Shown in pieces: positions 16,822 to 24,186 of a stretch of 64,000 bases of DNA; position 1 is the stretch's first letter; each line of letters begins with the position of its first letter. The notes under the pieces were generated by a model. The model made no database searches. It saw nothing but the letters and a program-made list of their open reading frames with translations, and was not told the origin of the DNA. The stretch spans positions 124,001 to 188,000 of the forward strand of contig CAJUQR010000001.1 of the NCBI GenBank assembly GCA_910588185.1. Direction: 5' to 3'. This DNA comes from an uncultured Peptostreptococcaceae bacterium. Its GTDB lineage: Bacteria > Bacillota > Clostridia > Peptostreptococcales > Anaerovoracaceae. Both the position numbers and the translations under genes were made by a program.

Positions 16822-17040
16822 ATGGTTAAGCTTAATGCCATTAACTTGCTTGAAAAGAATGGCAAAACAAAATATTGGCTTTATAAGCAACTTGGTATGT
16901 CATATCAAAATTTCAGCAAAATGATCAATAATGAAACTAAATCTATACGCTACGAAGTTATAGACATCATGTGCGATTTGTTCAGCTGTACTCCTAATGA
17001 GTTATTCATAAGGGAGATAGACGAAAATGAAAGCAGATAA
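16822..17040 (+). CDS. small XRE/Cro-type helix-turn-helix regulator
   Basis: A 72-residue single-domain DNA-binding protein starting MVKLNAINLLEK. The HTH lies at about residues 10-45 (TKYWLYKQLGMSYQNFSKMI), followed by a helix pattern typical of short Cro/CI-like regulators (IDIMCDLFSCTPNELF). The open frame continues upstream; the ATG at 16822 is chosen by homology of the N terminus, with ATG 16801 as alternative, and the ribosome binding site is poor for both. It ends in a strong terminator and lies beside the candidate type I toxin-antitoxin locus; a link is unproven. Confidence 0.75.
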   Translation: MVKLNAINLLEKNGKTKYWLYKQLGMSYQNFSKMINNETKSIRYEVIDIMCDLFSCTPNELFIREIDENESR

Positions 17041-17051
17041 CAAAAAAACTA

Positions 17052-17083
17052 AAAGTCCAAAACCAAATTTGGTTTTGGACTTT
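17052..17083. terminator. bidirectional terminator
   Basis: A perfect 16-bp stem (AAAGTCCAAAACCAAA and its complement) with no spacer, T-rich beyond both ends. It can end the XRE transcript on the plus strand and the short minus-strand transcript of 17088-17189. Confidence 0.8.
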
Positions 17084-17087
17084 ATCT

Positions 17088-17189
17088 TTACTTAAATTCA
17101 GTTAATTCAAATTCTCTTGTTGTTATTCTTTCTGTAAAAATAATTACTACAATATTTGTCGTTGCTATATCTACAGATTTTTTTATTAT
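17088..17189 (-). other. possible 33-codon ORF lacking a standard start
   Basis: Minus-strand frame with a strong ribosome binding site (AAAAGGAGGGG), in-frame ATA ATA right after it, and an uninterrupted 33-codon frame ending in TAA just before the terminator at 17052-17083. The peptide would read KKSVDIATTNIVVIIF then TERITTREFELTEFK. No ATG, GTG or TTG is available near the ribosome binding site, so this may be a degenerate gene or an AUA start. Function unknown. Confidence 0.25.
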
Positions 17190-17330
17190 CCCCTCCTTTT
17201 AAATAAATTTTGTTGTCCTATTAACCATTTTTATAATAACATTATATCCAAATTTTAGCAATAGGATTATATCATTCTTTTTTTAAATTTCACATTTGAT
17301 TTTAATAATCCACCGATTTTATTAAAAATA

Positions 17331-17359
17331 TTGCAATGAACAGCACTTTATGATATATT
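17331..17359 (+). promoter_or_regulatory. promoter of plus-strand small RNA
   Basis: TTGCAA (17331-17336), 17 bp, TATATT (17354-17359), facing the shared terminator at 17407-17447. Confidence 0.6.
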
Positions 17360-17365
17360 GATGCC

Positions 17366-17447
17366 AAGAGGAAACCGATAAAAACGGTTAACCAAGTAGT
17401 TATAAAAATAACCGCTTAAGTTCCAGCTTTAAGGCGGTTATTTTTTT
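17366..17447 (+). ncRNA. candidate small RNA, antitoxin-like partner
   Basis: Predicted transcript of about 80 nt from the promoter above to a bidirectional terminator (AATAACCGC...GCGGTTATT). Its 5' part carries a small hairpin AACCG/CGGTT. It has no credible ORF. It converges on the minus-strand transcript and overlaps it across the terminator and the last codons of the 19-codon ORF, as in par/Fst-like type I systems. Confidence 0.5.
17407..17447. terminator. shared bidirectional terminator of the convergent pair
   Basis: Stem ATAACCGCTTAA with TTTAAGGCGGTTAT, loop about 7 nt, T-run on the plus side and A/T-rich on the minus side. The stop codon of the 19-codon ORF lies inside the right arm. 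Confidence 0.7.
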
Positions 17448-17497
17448 ATGTAAATGGTTACTCTGAATTTCTTAAAAGAAATAGTGATTCTCACCAT
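17438..17497 (-). CDS. 19-residue peptide, candidate type I toxin-like
   Basis: A small ORF of 19 codons, MVRITISFKKFRVTIYIKK, with a good ribosome binding site (AAGGAAGGTGG 5 nt before the ATG) and an own promoter 85 bp upstream. The peptide is basic with alternating hydrophobic residues. It lacks the long hydrophobic stretch of classical Fst or holin-like toxins, so toxin identity is inference from the locus layout only. The stop codon is in the terminator stem. Confidence 0.45.
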   Translation of the reverse strand: MVRITISFKKFRVTIYIKK

Positions 17498-17580
17498 ATT
17501 ACCACCTTCCTTGTATCCAAAATCCCTTTTGAATTTCAGAAGGCTAACCGCTTTTATAAGCTTGTCCTCTTGACAACAAC

Positions 17581-17609
17581 ATTATATTATGGAAATTTAT
17601 GTAATTCAA
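17581..17609 (-). promoter_or_regulatory. promoter of minus-strand peptide transcript
   Basis: Minus-strand TTGAAT (17604-17609), 17 bp, TATAAT (17581-17586). The transcript would begin near 17574 with a CAAGAGGA leader module like that of the opposing RNA. Confidence 0.65.
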
Positions 17610-17653
17610 TGTTTCTTTTTCGACATTTATCGACTATAATGAGCTATTTTGAA

Positions 17654-18571
17654 TTACCAAAACTTCTTCTTTTTCATAATCCACAAGCAAATAAATACTA
17701 TTAATATACTTGCTATAATAATCGTCATGTATCCATACTTCCATGACAGTTCAGGCATATTGAAAAAATTCATCCCATACCAACCCACAATCAAGGATAA
17801 GGGCAGAAAAATTGTTGTCACAATAGTCAGAGTTTTCATAATACGATTTTGACGGATGTCAATTTCTGCCTGAAACAGCTCCCTCATTTGAATACTATAC
17901 TCTCGAAGCATTTGAGCTTCACTATTTAGCAGTCTGATTCGTTTCTCCAGCATATGAAACATGCCAATTTCACTATCGCTAAAGTACCCGTTTTCATTTT
18001 CCTGAATCTCACATACCATATCATTTAGCTGTGTATAATATCGAATCCAACTTGTAATCTCTTTACGCAACTCATTCATCTTGGAGTTGAACTCTATAAT
18101 CTCACCATTTAAAACTTGCTCTTCTAACTCATCCAAACTGCTTTCAAGCTCCTGAAGATGATGTAAATCTTTATCAATTAGCAGCTCCAAAAATTCATAA
18201 AAGAAACTGCCAACCCCGCTATCTATCGGCAAATTTTTCTTGCGCAACTGATGAACAGCAGAATTCGCTGCTCCAATATCATCACATATTACTACCAATC
18301 TTGAAGTCAAAAGAAATCCAAAGGCAATGATATCATGCTTACGTGTTTTGCGTGGTGTAACAATAGTTCCACATATGCATCTATTGCGGTATTCTGCCTT
18401 ACAAACATGTGCATCCTTTGCAGAAGGTGTATGGCAAAGTATCTGTTCTAAACCAGGCACCAAAATGCCTCGCTCTAACTCATCTGATGTCAGCAAAACA
18501 AGAACACTTTCACCTAGCTCCGACTCTTTCTCTAATGGAGCCAATGCCGAATTTATTTTATAACGATACAT
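17654..18571 (-). CDS. corA: CorA family divalent cation transporter
   Basis: Pentameric magnesium/cobalt channel protein, 305 residues. A long helical N-terminal cytosolic domain with a charged stalk helix (about 140-240) precedes two C-terminal membrane helices; the family YGMNF pore motif sits between them near residue 265, and the tail ends in lysines. AGGAGG ribosome binding site 8 nt before the ATG and own promoter. The leader is too short for a magnesium riboswitch. It is one of the genes interrupting the sigH-tuf block. Confidence 0.9.
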   Translation of the reverse strand: MYRYKINSALAPLEKESELGESVLVLLTSDELERGILVPGLEQILCHTPSAKDAHVCKAEYRNRCICGTIVTPRKTRKHDIIAFGFLLTSRLVVICDDIGAANSAVHQLRKKNLPIDSGVGSFFYEFLELLIDKDLHHLQELESSLDELEEQVLNGEIIEFNSKMNELRKEITSWIRYYTQLNDMVCEIQENENGYFSDSEIGMFHMLEKRIRLLNSEAQMLREYSIQMRELFQAEIDIRQNRIMKTLTIVTTIFLPLSLIVGWYGMNFFNMPELSWKYGYMTIIIASILIVFICLWIMKKKKFW

Positions 18572-18598
18572 GACGCACCTCCTGATTAATATATCGCA

Positions 18599-18628
18599 AT
18601 TATATCACAGCACCCTTAAACGATACAA
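18599..18628 (-). promoter_or_regulatory. promoter of corA
   Basis: Minus-strand TTGTAT (18623-18628), 18 bp, TATAAT (18599-18604), about 28 bp upstream of the ATG. Confidence 0.65.
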
Positions 18629-18668
18629 TAACAACCATTCATCATGTCCACATCGTCTCAAAACAAAA

Positions 18669-18696
18669 AAGAACCGTTGAAACCTCAACGATTCTT
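18669..18696 (-). terminator. terminator after the tRNA-like structured element
   Basis: Stem AAGAACCGTTGA / TCAACGATTCTT (one mismatch) with T-run on the minus strand, placed right after the CCA-like end at 18702. Confidence 0.75.
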
Positions 18697-18701
18697 TTAT
18701 A

Positions 18702-18850
18702 TGGAGCTGCTCGGCAGACTTGAGCATCCTTGCTTACGCAAGTCTGCCGGTCTTGGCTCACCACAGGACGCCTGCGACCCGTGACCTACTCGAATGTTCA
18801 CAGGACATTCTCACTTACGGTCACGCTCAACGAGTTCAAGCCCGCTCTTT
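18702..18850 (-). ncRNA. GC-rich structured element with tRNA-like 3' end
   Basis: Non-coding, clearly less AT-rich than its surroundings. On the minus strand it ends CAAGTCTGCCGAGCAGC then TCCA, matching the 3' end of the adjacent tRNA-Thr (CAAGTCTGCTCAACAGC then TCCA), and is followed by its own terminator. Inside are an 11-bp stem (18712-18722 with 18739-18749) and a two-tier hairpin (GTGACC/GGTCAC around GAATGT/ACATTC, 18781-18824). No 5' tRNA half is present. It may be a tRNA remnant or an unknown RNA. Confidence 0.45.
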
Positions 18851-18860
18851 ACAAGGAAAT

Positions 18861-18891
18861 AAAAACAAGACCCTTGCAGGGTCTTGTTTTT
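18861..18891 (-). terminator. terminator of tRNA-Thr
   Basis: Stem AAAAACAAGACCC / GGGTCTTGTTTTT with a 5-nt loop, starting 4 nt beyond the tRNA CCA end. Confidence 0.85.
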
Positions 18892-18894
18892 ATC

Positions 18895-18971
18895 TGGAGC
18901 TGTTGAGCAGACTTGAACTGCCGAACCTCTTCCTTACCAAGGAAGCGCTCTACCGACTGAGCTACAACAGC
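18895..18971 (-). tRNA. tRNA-Thr (anticodon GGT)
   Basis: 77-nt cloverleaf with encoded CCA. Acceptor GCTGTTG/CAACAGC, D stem GCTC/GAGC, anticodon stem CTTCC/GGAAG with loop TTGGTAA giving anticodon GGT (18936-18938), T stem GGCAG/CTGCT around TTCAAGT. It lies 61 bp after sigH, a known clostridial neighbourhood for tRNA genes. Confidence 0.97.
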
Positions 18972-19032
18972 ACATATTAATCAAAGCTTAATTAATCGGC
19001 AAATTTTATCCTACTATATGTCTGCAAAAAAG

Positions 19033-19644
19033 TCAATAACCAAGATATCCATATATTTTCTTTTTTATGCGTTGTATTGCATTATCAATAGTCTTACTGC
19101 TTCTATGAAGCTCTGAAGCAATTTCCTTATATTTTTTTCCTTGCAGCATTGCAGCTAAAACCTTTTTTTCAAGAGAACTAAAAATCTCCTCTCTGTCTTC
19201 CCTAAGAAAATCTGCAATTTCGTGCATCAGCATAAGAGTCTCCGGATCATCATCCTTGGAACGAAGCCTTTCCAAAAGCGGTTTTTCTCCTTCTTCCGGT
19301 TCATTATCCTGATTAAGAGAAACCGATTCATTTAGAATTTGATGTTTTCTAAGATTGGCATTTCTTATAGCTGAAATAATCTGTCTGTTTATACATACTT
19401 CGGCAAAGGTTCTGAAAGACGCAGTTTTGTCTTCGCGGAATTCTTTAATAGCTTTAAAGATTCCTATCATACCTTCTTGGACTACATCTTCCCTATCACC
19501 GCCAATTATAAAATACATGCTTGACTTTATTTTCGCCAGTTCTTTATATTTATTGATTAAGAATTCTTCTGCGGTTCTGCTGCCTTCTTGTGCCATCTTA
19601 ACCAATTCTTCATCTGTAAGTATATTATAATTGTCCCTGTTCAT
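19033..19644 (-). CDS. sigH: RNA polymerase sigma factor SigH (Spo0H-like)
   Basis: Alternative sigma factor of the sigma-70 family, 203 residues. Region 2 lies at about 10-90 (EDVVQEGMIGIFKAIKEF, FRTFAEVCINRQI) and region 4 at about 140-200 (LEKKVLAAMLQGKKYKEIA with the HTH helix). The length, the position after rlmB and the closest resemblance to Spo0H support SigH, which controls transition-state, competence or sporulation genes. It overlaps rlmB by 20 bp, so it is translationally coupled. Confidence 0.9.
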   Translation of the reverse strand: MNRDNYNILTDEELVKMAQEGSRTAEEFLINKYKELAKIKSSMYFIIGGDREDVVQEGMIGIFKAIKEFREDKTASFRTFAEVCINRQIISAIRNANLRKHQILNESVSLNQDNEPEEGEKPLLERLRSKDDDPETLMLMHEIADFLREDREEIFSSLEKKVLAAMLQGKKYKEIASELHRSSKTIDNAIQRIKKKIYGYLGY

Positions 19645-20362
19645 CTCTTTGTCTTCTCACTTCATACATCAATACAGCGGCAGCGTTAGAAGCATTCAGG
19701 GAAGTTATATTTCCAACCATAGGCATTGACACTGTAAAATCACAATTTTCTTTTACAAGTTTACTTATGCCTGATCCTTCACTCCCTATAACTACGGCCA
19801 ATTTACCTCTAAGGTCTGTTTTATAATATTCCCTGCCTCCCATATCACATGCTGCAATCCAAAAACCCTTATCCTTAAGGTCTTCAATAGCGCGAACAAT
19901 ATTCGTTACACGTACACAGGGAACATACTCTATTGCGCCTGCTGATGTCTTGGCTACAGTTTCGGTAAGACCGCATGCATTCCTTTTAGGAATTATAATA
20001 CCATGAACCCCTGCACACTCAGCAGTTCTCATAATTGCGCCCAAATTATGGGGATCCTCTATGTTATCCAATATAACTACAAACGGTTCTTCACCTGCAT
20101 CTGAAGCCTTTTTTAAGATATCATCAACATCTTTATATGCGTAAGCGCTGATATATGCTGCAACGCCTTGGTGTACAGCTCCTGCTGCCATCTTATCAAG
20201 AGTACGTTTTTCTGTGCGAATCAATGGAATTTTACGTTCCTTTGCCATCGCAACAATCTTTGCTGCCGAACCCTCTGCGGAGCTAATAAGTACTTTTTCT
20301 ATTTCTCTGCCACTTTTAAGCGCCTCTATTACAGGGTTTCTCCCGAATATCACATCAGCCAT
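19625..20362 (-). CDS. rlmB: 23S rRNA 2'-O-ribose methyltransferase, RlmB/TrmH type
   Basis: SpoU-class SAM-dependent rRNA methyltransferase, 245 residues. N-terminal substrate-binding domain (from FGRNPVIEAL), then the knotted catalytic domain with the three family motifs: NIEDPHNLGAIMRTAE, IGSEGSGIS and NITSLNASNAAAVL. Follows folA by 1 bp and overlaps sigH; the order mrnC ... rlmB-sigH is typical of Clostridia. Confidence 0.93.
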   Translation of the reverse strand: MADVIFGRNPVIEALKSGREIEKVLISSAEGSAAKIVAMAKERKIPLIRTEKRTLDKMAAGAVHQGVAAYISAYAYKDVDDILKKASDAGEEPFVVILDNIEDPHNLGAIMRTAECAGVHGIIIPKRNACGLTETVAKTSAGAIEYVPCVRVTNIVRAIEDLKDKGFWIAACDMGGREYYKTDLRGKLAVVIGSEGSGISKLVKENCDFTVSMPMVGNITSLNASNAAAVLMYEVRRQRDEQGQL

Positions 20363-20363
20363 C

Positions 20364-20840
20364 TCATATCCTCTTATATTCCGTAAAACGATAACTTATA
20401 CCGTTTTCTACTTGTTCCTCACTTTGCCATATCATCTCAAAATCAACAGATGTATCTAAGTCAGACAAAAATGTATCTGCATCAAAACTGCAATCAAGTT
20501 TAGTTATCAGACAAGAATCACAATATTCTAATAGTTGATTATATATCTGACCACCGCCTGCAACTATCAGCTCTTCATCATTTATTGAAAGTAACTCTTC
20601 AATACTATGAATTATTTGGACGCCATCATTAACAAGAGTTTTATCTCTAGTCAATATTATGGTTTTTCTTCCCGGAAGAGGTTTACCTCCGGGCAGACTT
20701 TCAAGAGTTTTACGTCCCATAACTATTGTCTTTCCAAGAGTCTTTTCTTTAAAATATTTTAAATCTCCCGGAAGATGACACAAAAGTTTATTATCTTTGC
20801 CAATTCCCCAATTTTTATCTGCTACTGCAATCAATTTCAT
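20364..20840 (-). CDS. folA: dihydrofolate reductase
   Basis: Reduces dihydrofolate to tetrahydrofolate with NADPH. 158 residues, full length, with the N-terminal IAVADKNWGIGKDNKLLCHLP loop region, MGRKTLESLPGGKPLPGR, and the C-terminal IVAGGGQIYNQLL segment. It pairs with thyA directly upstream, whose reaction regenerates dihydrofolate. The thyA-folA pair is inserted between mrnC and rlmB. Confidence 0.95.
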   Translation of the reverse strand: MKLIAVADKNWGIGKDNKLLCHLPGDLKYFKEKTLGKTIVMGRKTLESLPGGKPLPGRKTIILTRDKTLVNDGVQIIHSIEELLSINDEELIVAGGGQIYNQLLEYCDSCLITKLDCSFDADTFLSDLDTSVDFEMIWQSEEQVENGISYRFTEYKRI

Positions 20841-20850
20841 ATTAACACTC

Positions 20851-21681
20851 CTAAACCGCTACAGGTATATTTAAAACTTGAGGGTTTTTCTGATAATCTT
20901 CAATTATCAAATCATCTACCGTAAAATCATAAAAGTTTTTCACATCAGGATTTAATCTAAACTTTGGGGCAGGAAATTGTGGCCTCTTTATCAGCTCTTC
21001 CACTACAGGAACATGTCTGTCATAAATGTGAGCATCTGCAATAACATGAATCAACTCTCCAGGAACAAGGCCACTGACTTGTGCAAACATATGAACAAGG
21101 ACAGAATATTGAACCACGTTCCAATTATTGGCTGTTAAAACATCTTGTGAACGCTGATTCAGTATTGCATTAAGCTTGTTGCCTGTCACATTAAAAGTCA
21201 TACTGTAAGCACAAGGTTCAAGACCCATCTCTGCCAAATCACTAAAATTATATATATTAGTCATTATTCTTCTAGAATAAGGAGTATTTTTAAGCTGCCA
21301 AAGTACATTGTCAACCTGATCCATTTCCCCTTGAGCAAAACGATATTTTACCCCCATCTGGTAACCATATGCCTTACCTATTGACCCGTTCTCATCTGCC
21401 CACTCATCCCATATCTTACCTTTAAGGTCTTTGATATTATTGGATTTTTTCTGCCATATCCATAAGACTTCATCTACAGCTGTCTTTATGGCTGTCGGTC
21501 TTAATGTAAGAGCCGGAAATTCTTCCTGCAAATTATACCTGTTTACAACGCCAAAAGACTTAATAGTATGAGCCGGACTTCCGTCTTCCCATCTTGCTCT
21601 AACCTCTTGTCCTTGTGAAGAAAATCCATTATTTAATATTTGATTGCACATGTTGACAAACAATACATCAGCTTTACTCAT
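20851..21681 (-). CDS. thyA: thymidylate synthase ThyA
   Basis: Methylates dUMP to dTMP using methylenetetrahydrofolate. 276 residues, slightly longer than typical ThyA. The catalytic cysteine lies in LEPCAYSM, the phosphate-binding motif is QRSQDV (many ThyA have QRSCD), followed by NVVQYSVLVHMFAQ and a DAHIYDRHVP segment. It is therefore a divergent but complete ThyA. Neighbours: mrnC upstream, folA 10 bp downstream. Confidence 0.92.
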   Translation of the reverse strand: MSKADVLFVNMCNQILNNGFSSQGQEVRARWEDGSPAHTIKSFGVVNRYNLQEEFPALTLRPTAIKTAVDEVLWIWQKKSNNIKDLKGKIWDEWADENGSIGKAYGYQMGVKYRFAQGEMDQVDNVLWQLKNTPYSRRIMTNIYNFSDLAEMGLEPCAYSMTFNVTGNKLNAILNQRSQDVLTANNWNVVQYSVLVHMFAQVSGLVPGELIHVIADAHIYDRHVPVVEELIKRPQFPAPKFRLNPDVKNFYDFTVDDLIIEDYQKNPQVLNIPVAV

Positions 21682-21693
21682 TACGCTACTCCT

Positions 21694-22086
21694 CTATTTT
21701 TTCTCAATAACTCCTATAGCTTTTTCAATCACTTCTTCCATGCGCTCAATGTTGCCACATAAATAAAGATATCCGATTAAAGCCTCAAAAGCAGTTGCCA
21801 GCTTGTAATCTATAGGATTGGCATTCCTTGGCTTAGATGCGCTTCTGTGATTCCTTGCACGTTTCACCAGCGCAGTTTCTTCTTCTGTCAAAAAACCATT
21901 AATAATAGATTTAACTGCTCTTGCTTGTCCCTCTGCTTTTACATAGGGAACAGACATGAAATGGAGCTTATCGGCATTAACCTGCCCAGTCTCCATAACA
22001 TGCTTCCTTATATACACTTCGTACACTGCATCTCCCATATATGCAAGCGCAGTTGTATTTATCTGTTTTACATCCTTTGCAATCAT
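21694..22086 (-). CDS. mrnC: Mini-ribonuclease 3
   Basis: RNase III-like enzyme without a dsRNA-binding domain that matures 23S rRNA in Firmicutes. 130 residues with family motifs YMGDAVYEVYIRKH near the start and KLATAFEALIGYLYL near the end, carrying the acidic catalytic residues. Overlaps the cysS stop by 4 bp. Confidence 0.93.
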   Translation of the reverse strand: MIAKDVKQINTTALAYMGDAVYEVYIRKHVMETGQVNADKLHFMSVPYVKAEGQARAVKSIINGFLTEEETALVKRARNHRSASKPRNANPIDYKLATAFEALIGYLYLCGNIERMEEVIEKAIGVIEKK

Positions 22087-23492
22087 GACTCTCTTATAAT
22101 CTGAACTCCCTGTGGCGTGTCCTTAAGGGTTATTCCCTTTGCCTTAAGTTCATCTCTTATCTCATCAGCTCTTGCAAAATTTTTAGCCTTTCTTGCAGCT
22201 TGGCGTTCATCAATTAGCGCCTTAATTTCAGGCTCTACTTCTGTTAATTCCTCTTCTGTATCCTGCTCAAGCAACCCTAAAATTGACGTTAATTCAAGCA
22301 AAATATCCAAAGATTTCTTTGCAAATTCTTTAGAAGCACCGTCCTTAACTGCCGTATTAATAGCAGTAATGAGTTCAAATACTGCACTTATTGCATCTGC
22401 AGTATTCAAATCATCTTCCATTGCTTCAATAAACTCTTGTCTATATTTATCAAATTCATCGATAGCCTTTTGTTCAGATTCAGTCATCTCTGCACAGCCA
22501 TTTGCCATAAGATGCTTCAAATTGCTCTTTGCATTTCTCATTCTTGTTAAGCCGTTCTGTGCTTGAGTCAATACTTCTTCTCCAAAATCTATAGGACCTC
22601 TGTAATGACCGCTTAAAATCAAGAATCTTAGAACCTCACCATCATAAATGCTTAAGAGATCTCTTACAGTTCTAAAATTGCCAAGAGATTTTGACATCTT
22701 TATACCGTCTATGTTGATATATCCATTGTGCATCCAGTAATTAGCAAAAGGCTTTCCGCTGTGAGCTTCCGATTGTGCAATCTCATTTTCGTGATGAGGG
22801 AACTGAAGGTCTTGACCTCCCGCATGAATATCAATAGTATCTCCTAAAAACTTTTTAGACATGGCAGAACACTCTATATGCCATCCGGGTCTTCCCATTC
22901 CCCACGGAGATTCCCAAGCTATCTCACTGTCTTCTTTTCTTGCTTTCCAAAGGGCAAAATCCAGAGGATCTTCCTTAGTTTCTCCTACTGCAATTCGAGC
23001 CCCGGAAATAAGATCATCTATATTTTTACCGGAAAGCTTACCATAGCCTTCAAACTTTCTAGTTCTATAGTACACATCTCCATTTGCCTCATATGCATAT
23101 CCTAAATCTATCAAATCTTGCACAAACTTAATTATATCCTGTATAGTTTCTGTAACTTTAGGATGTACTGTAGCTTTTTTTACATTAAGGACTGCAGCAT
23201 CTTTATAATATTCTTCAATATATTTTTCACTAATCTGGCCTGCTGTAACGCCCTCTTCTTTAGCTTTCTTAATTATCTTGTCATCTACATCTGTAAAGTT
23301 TTGAACGAATTTTACCTTATATCCTCTGTATTCCAAATACTTTCTCATAGTATCAAATACTACAAACGGTCTTGCATTCCCTATATGAAAAAAGTTATAT
23401 ACCGTAGGACCACATACATACATCTTAACTTTGCCTTCTTCGATAGGTACAAATTCTTCTTTTTTATTTGTAAGTGTATTATAAATCTTCAT
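22083..23492 (-). CDS. cysS: cysteinyl-tRNA synthetase
   Basis: Charges tRNA-Cys. 469 residues, complete class I synthetase: zinc cysteine in YVCGPTVYN, HIGH-type FHIGNARPF, the second zinc-site region HAGGQDLQFPHHENEIAQ, and the IKMSKSLGN signature. It overlaps cysE by 14 bp, so cysteine synthesis and its use in translation are co-expressed. No T-box leader is evident next to it. Confidence 0.97.
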   Translation of the reverse strand: MKIYNTLTNKKEEFVPIEEGKVKMYVCGPTVYNFFHIGNARPFVVFDTMRKYLEYRGYKVKFVQNFTDVDDKIIKKAKEEGVTAGQISEKYIEEYYKDAAVLNVKKATVHPKVTETIQDIIKFVQDLIDLGYAYEANGDVYYRTRKFEGYGKLSGKNIDDLISGARIAVGETKEDPLDFALWKARKEDSEIAWESPWGMGRPGWHIECSAMSKKFLGDTIDIHAGGQDLQFPHHENEIAQSEAHSGKPFANYWMHNGYINIDGIKMSKSLGNFRTVRDLLSIYDGEVLRFLILSGHYRGPIDFGEEVLTQAQNGLTRMRNAKSNLKHLMANGCAEMTESEQKAIDEFDKYRQEFIEAMEDDLNTADAISAVFELITAINTAVKDGASKEFAKKSLDILLELTSILGLLEQDTEEELTEVEPEIKALIDERQAARKAKNFARADEIRDELKAKGITLKDTPQGVQIIRES

Positions 23493-24165
23493 GGTTACAT
23501 TCCTCTCCTAATTGTTCATCATCCAAATTGCATTCTGCACTACGCAATCTGTTTTCAAGTGCAACAATTCGTTTCCTCAGACACTCTATCTCTACAGCAA
23601 TCGGATCAGGCAGATCTACCTGGTTTAAATCCTGCGTACTCTGTCCGTTTCTCTTCACTATAGTTCCGGGTATGCCTACAACAGTACAATTTGACGGTAT
23701 TTCCTTGAGCACTACTGAGCCGGCACCGATTTTAACATCATCGCCTACTTTAAAAGGACCAAGTACTTTTGCGCCTGTACTTACTACTACCCTATTGCCT
23801 ATAGTTGGATGACGTTTCCCCGAGTCTTTACCGGTTCCTCCCAAAGTAACACCTTGATAAATGGTAACATCATCACCGACTTCTGTTGTTTCTCCTATTA
23901 CCACACCCATTCCATGGTCAATAAAACATCGTCTTCCAATAATTGCTCCCGGATGTATTTCAATTCCTGTAAACCATCTTGCCAATTGAGAAATCATTCT
24001 AGCTATAAGCTTAATTTTGTGTCTGTAACACCAGTTGGCAGGTCTATGCAATATTAAAGCCCAGATTCCGGGATAGCAAATAAGAACCTCAAAGCCATTC
24101 CTTGCTGCGGGGTCCTTTTCCACCATATTCCTGATATCTTCTCCAACTTCTTTGAAAAATGCCAT
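23479..24165 (-). CDS. cysE: serine O-acetyltransferase
   Basis: Makes O-acetylserine, the acceptor for CysK. 228 residues, with an N-terminal helical part and a left-handed beta-helix of hexapeptide repeats (IEIHPGAIIGRRCFIDHGMG, VTLGGTGKD, GAGSVVLKEIPSNCTVVG). The extended C-terminal tail after about residue 175 is a weak coiled coil (ECLRKRIVALENRL). Pairs in function with cysK at 36357, located elsewhere in the window. Confidence 0.95.
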   Translation of the reverse strand: MAFFKEVGEDIRNMVEKDPAARNGFEVLICYPGIWALILHRPANWCYRHKIKLIARMISQLARWFTGIEIHPGAIIGRRCFIDHGMGVVIGETTEVGDDVTIYQGVTLGGTGKDSGKRHPTIGNRVVVSTGAKVLGPFKVGDDVKIGAGSVVLKEIPSNCTVVGIPGTIVKRNGQSTQDLNQVDLPDPIAVEIECLRKRIVALENRLRSAECNLDDEQLGEECNHEDL

Positions 24166-24186
24166 GATTCCTATCTCATTTCTAAA

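Noticed and set aside
18702..18850. Second complete tRNA gene
   Set aside because: Only the last 20 or so nt look like a tRNA; no 5' acceptor strand, D arm or anticodon arm can be folded.
23118..23663. 181-codon plus-strand frame over cysS/cysE
   Set aside because: Antisense to two genes with intact catalytic motifs; composition is that of a shadow frame.
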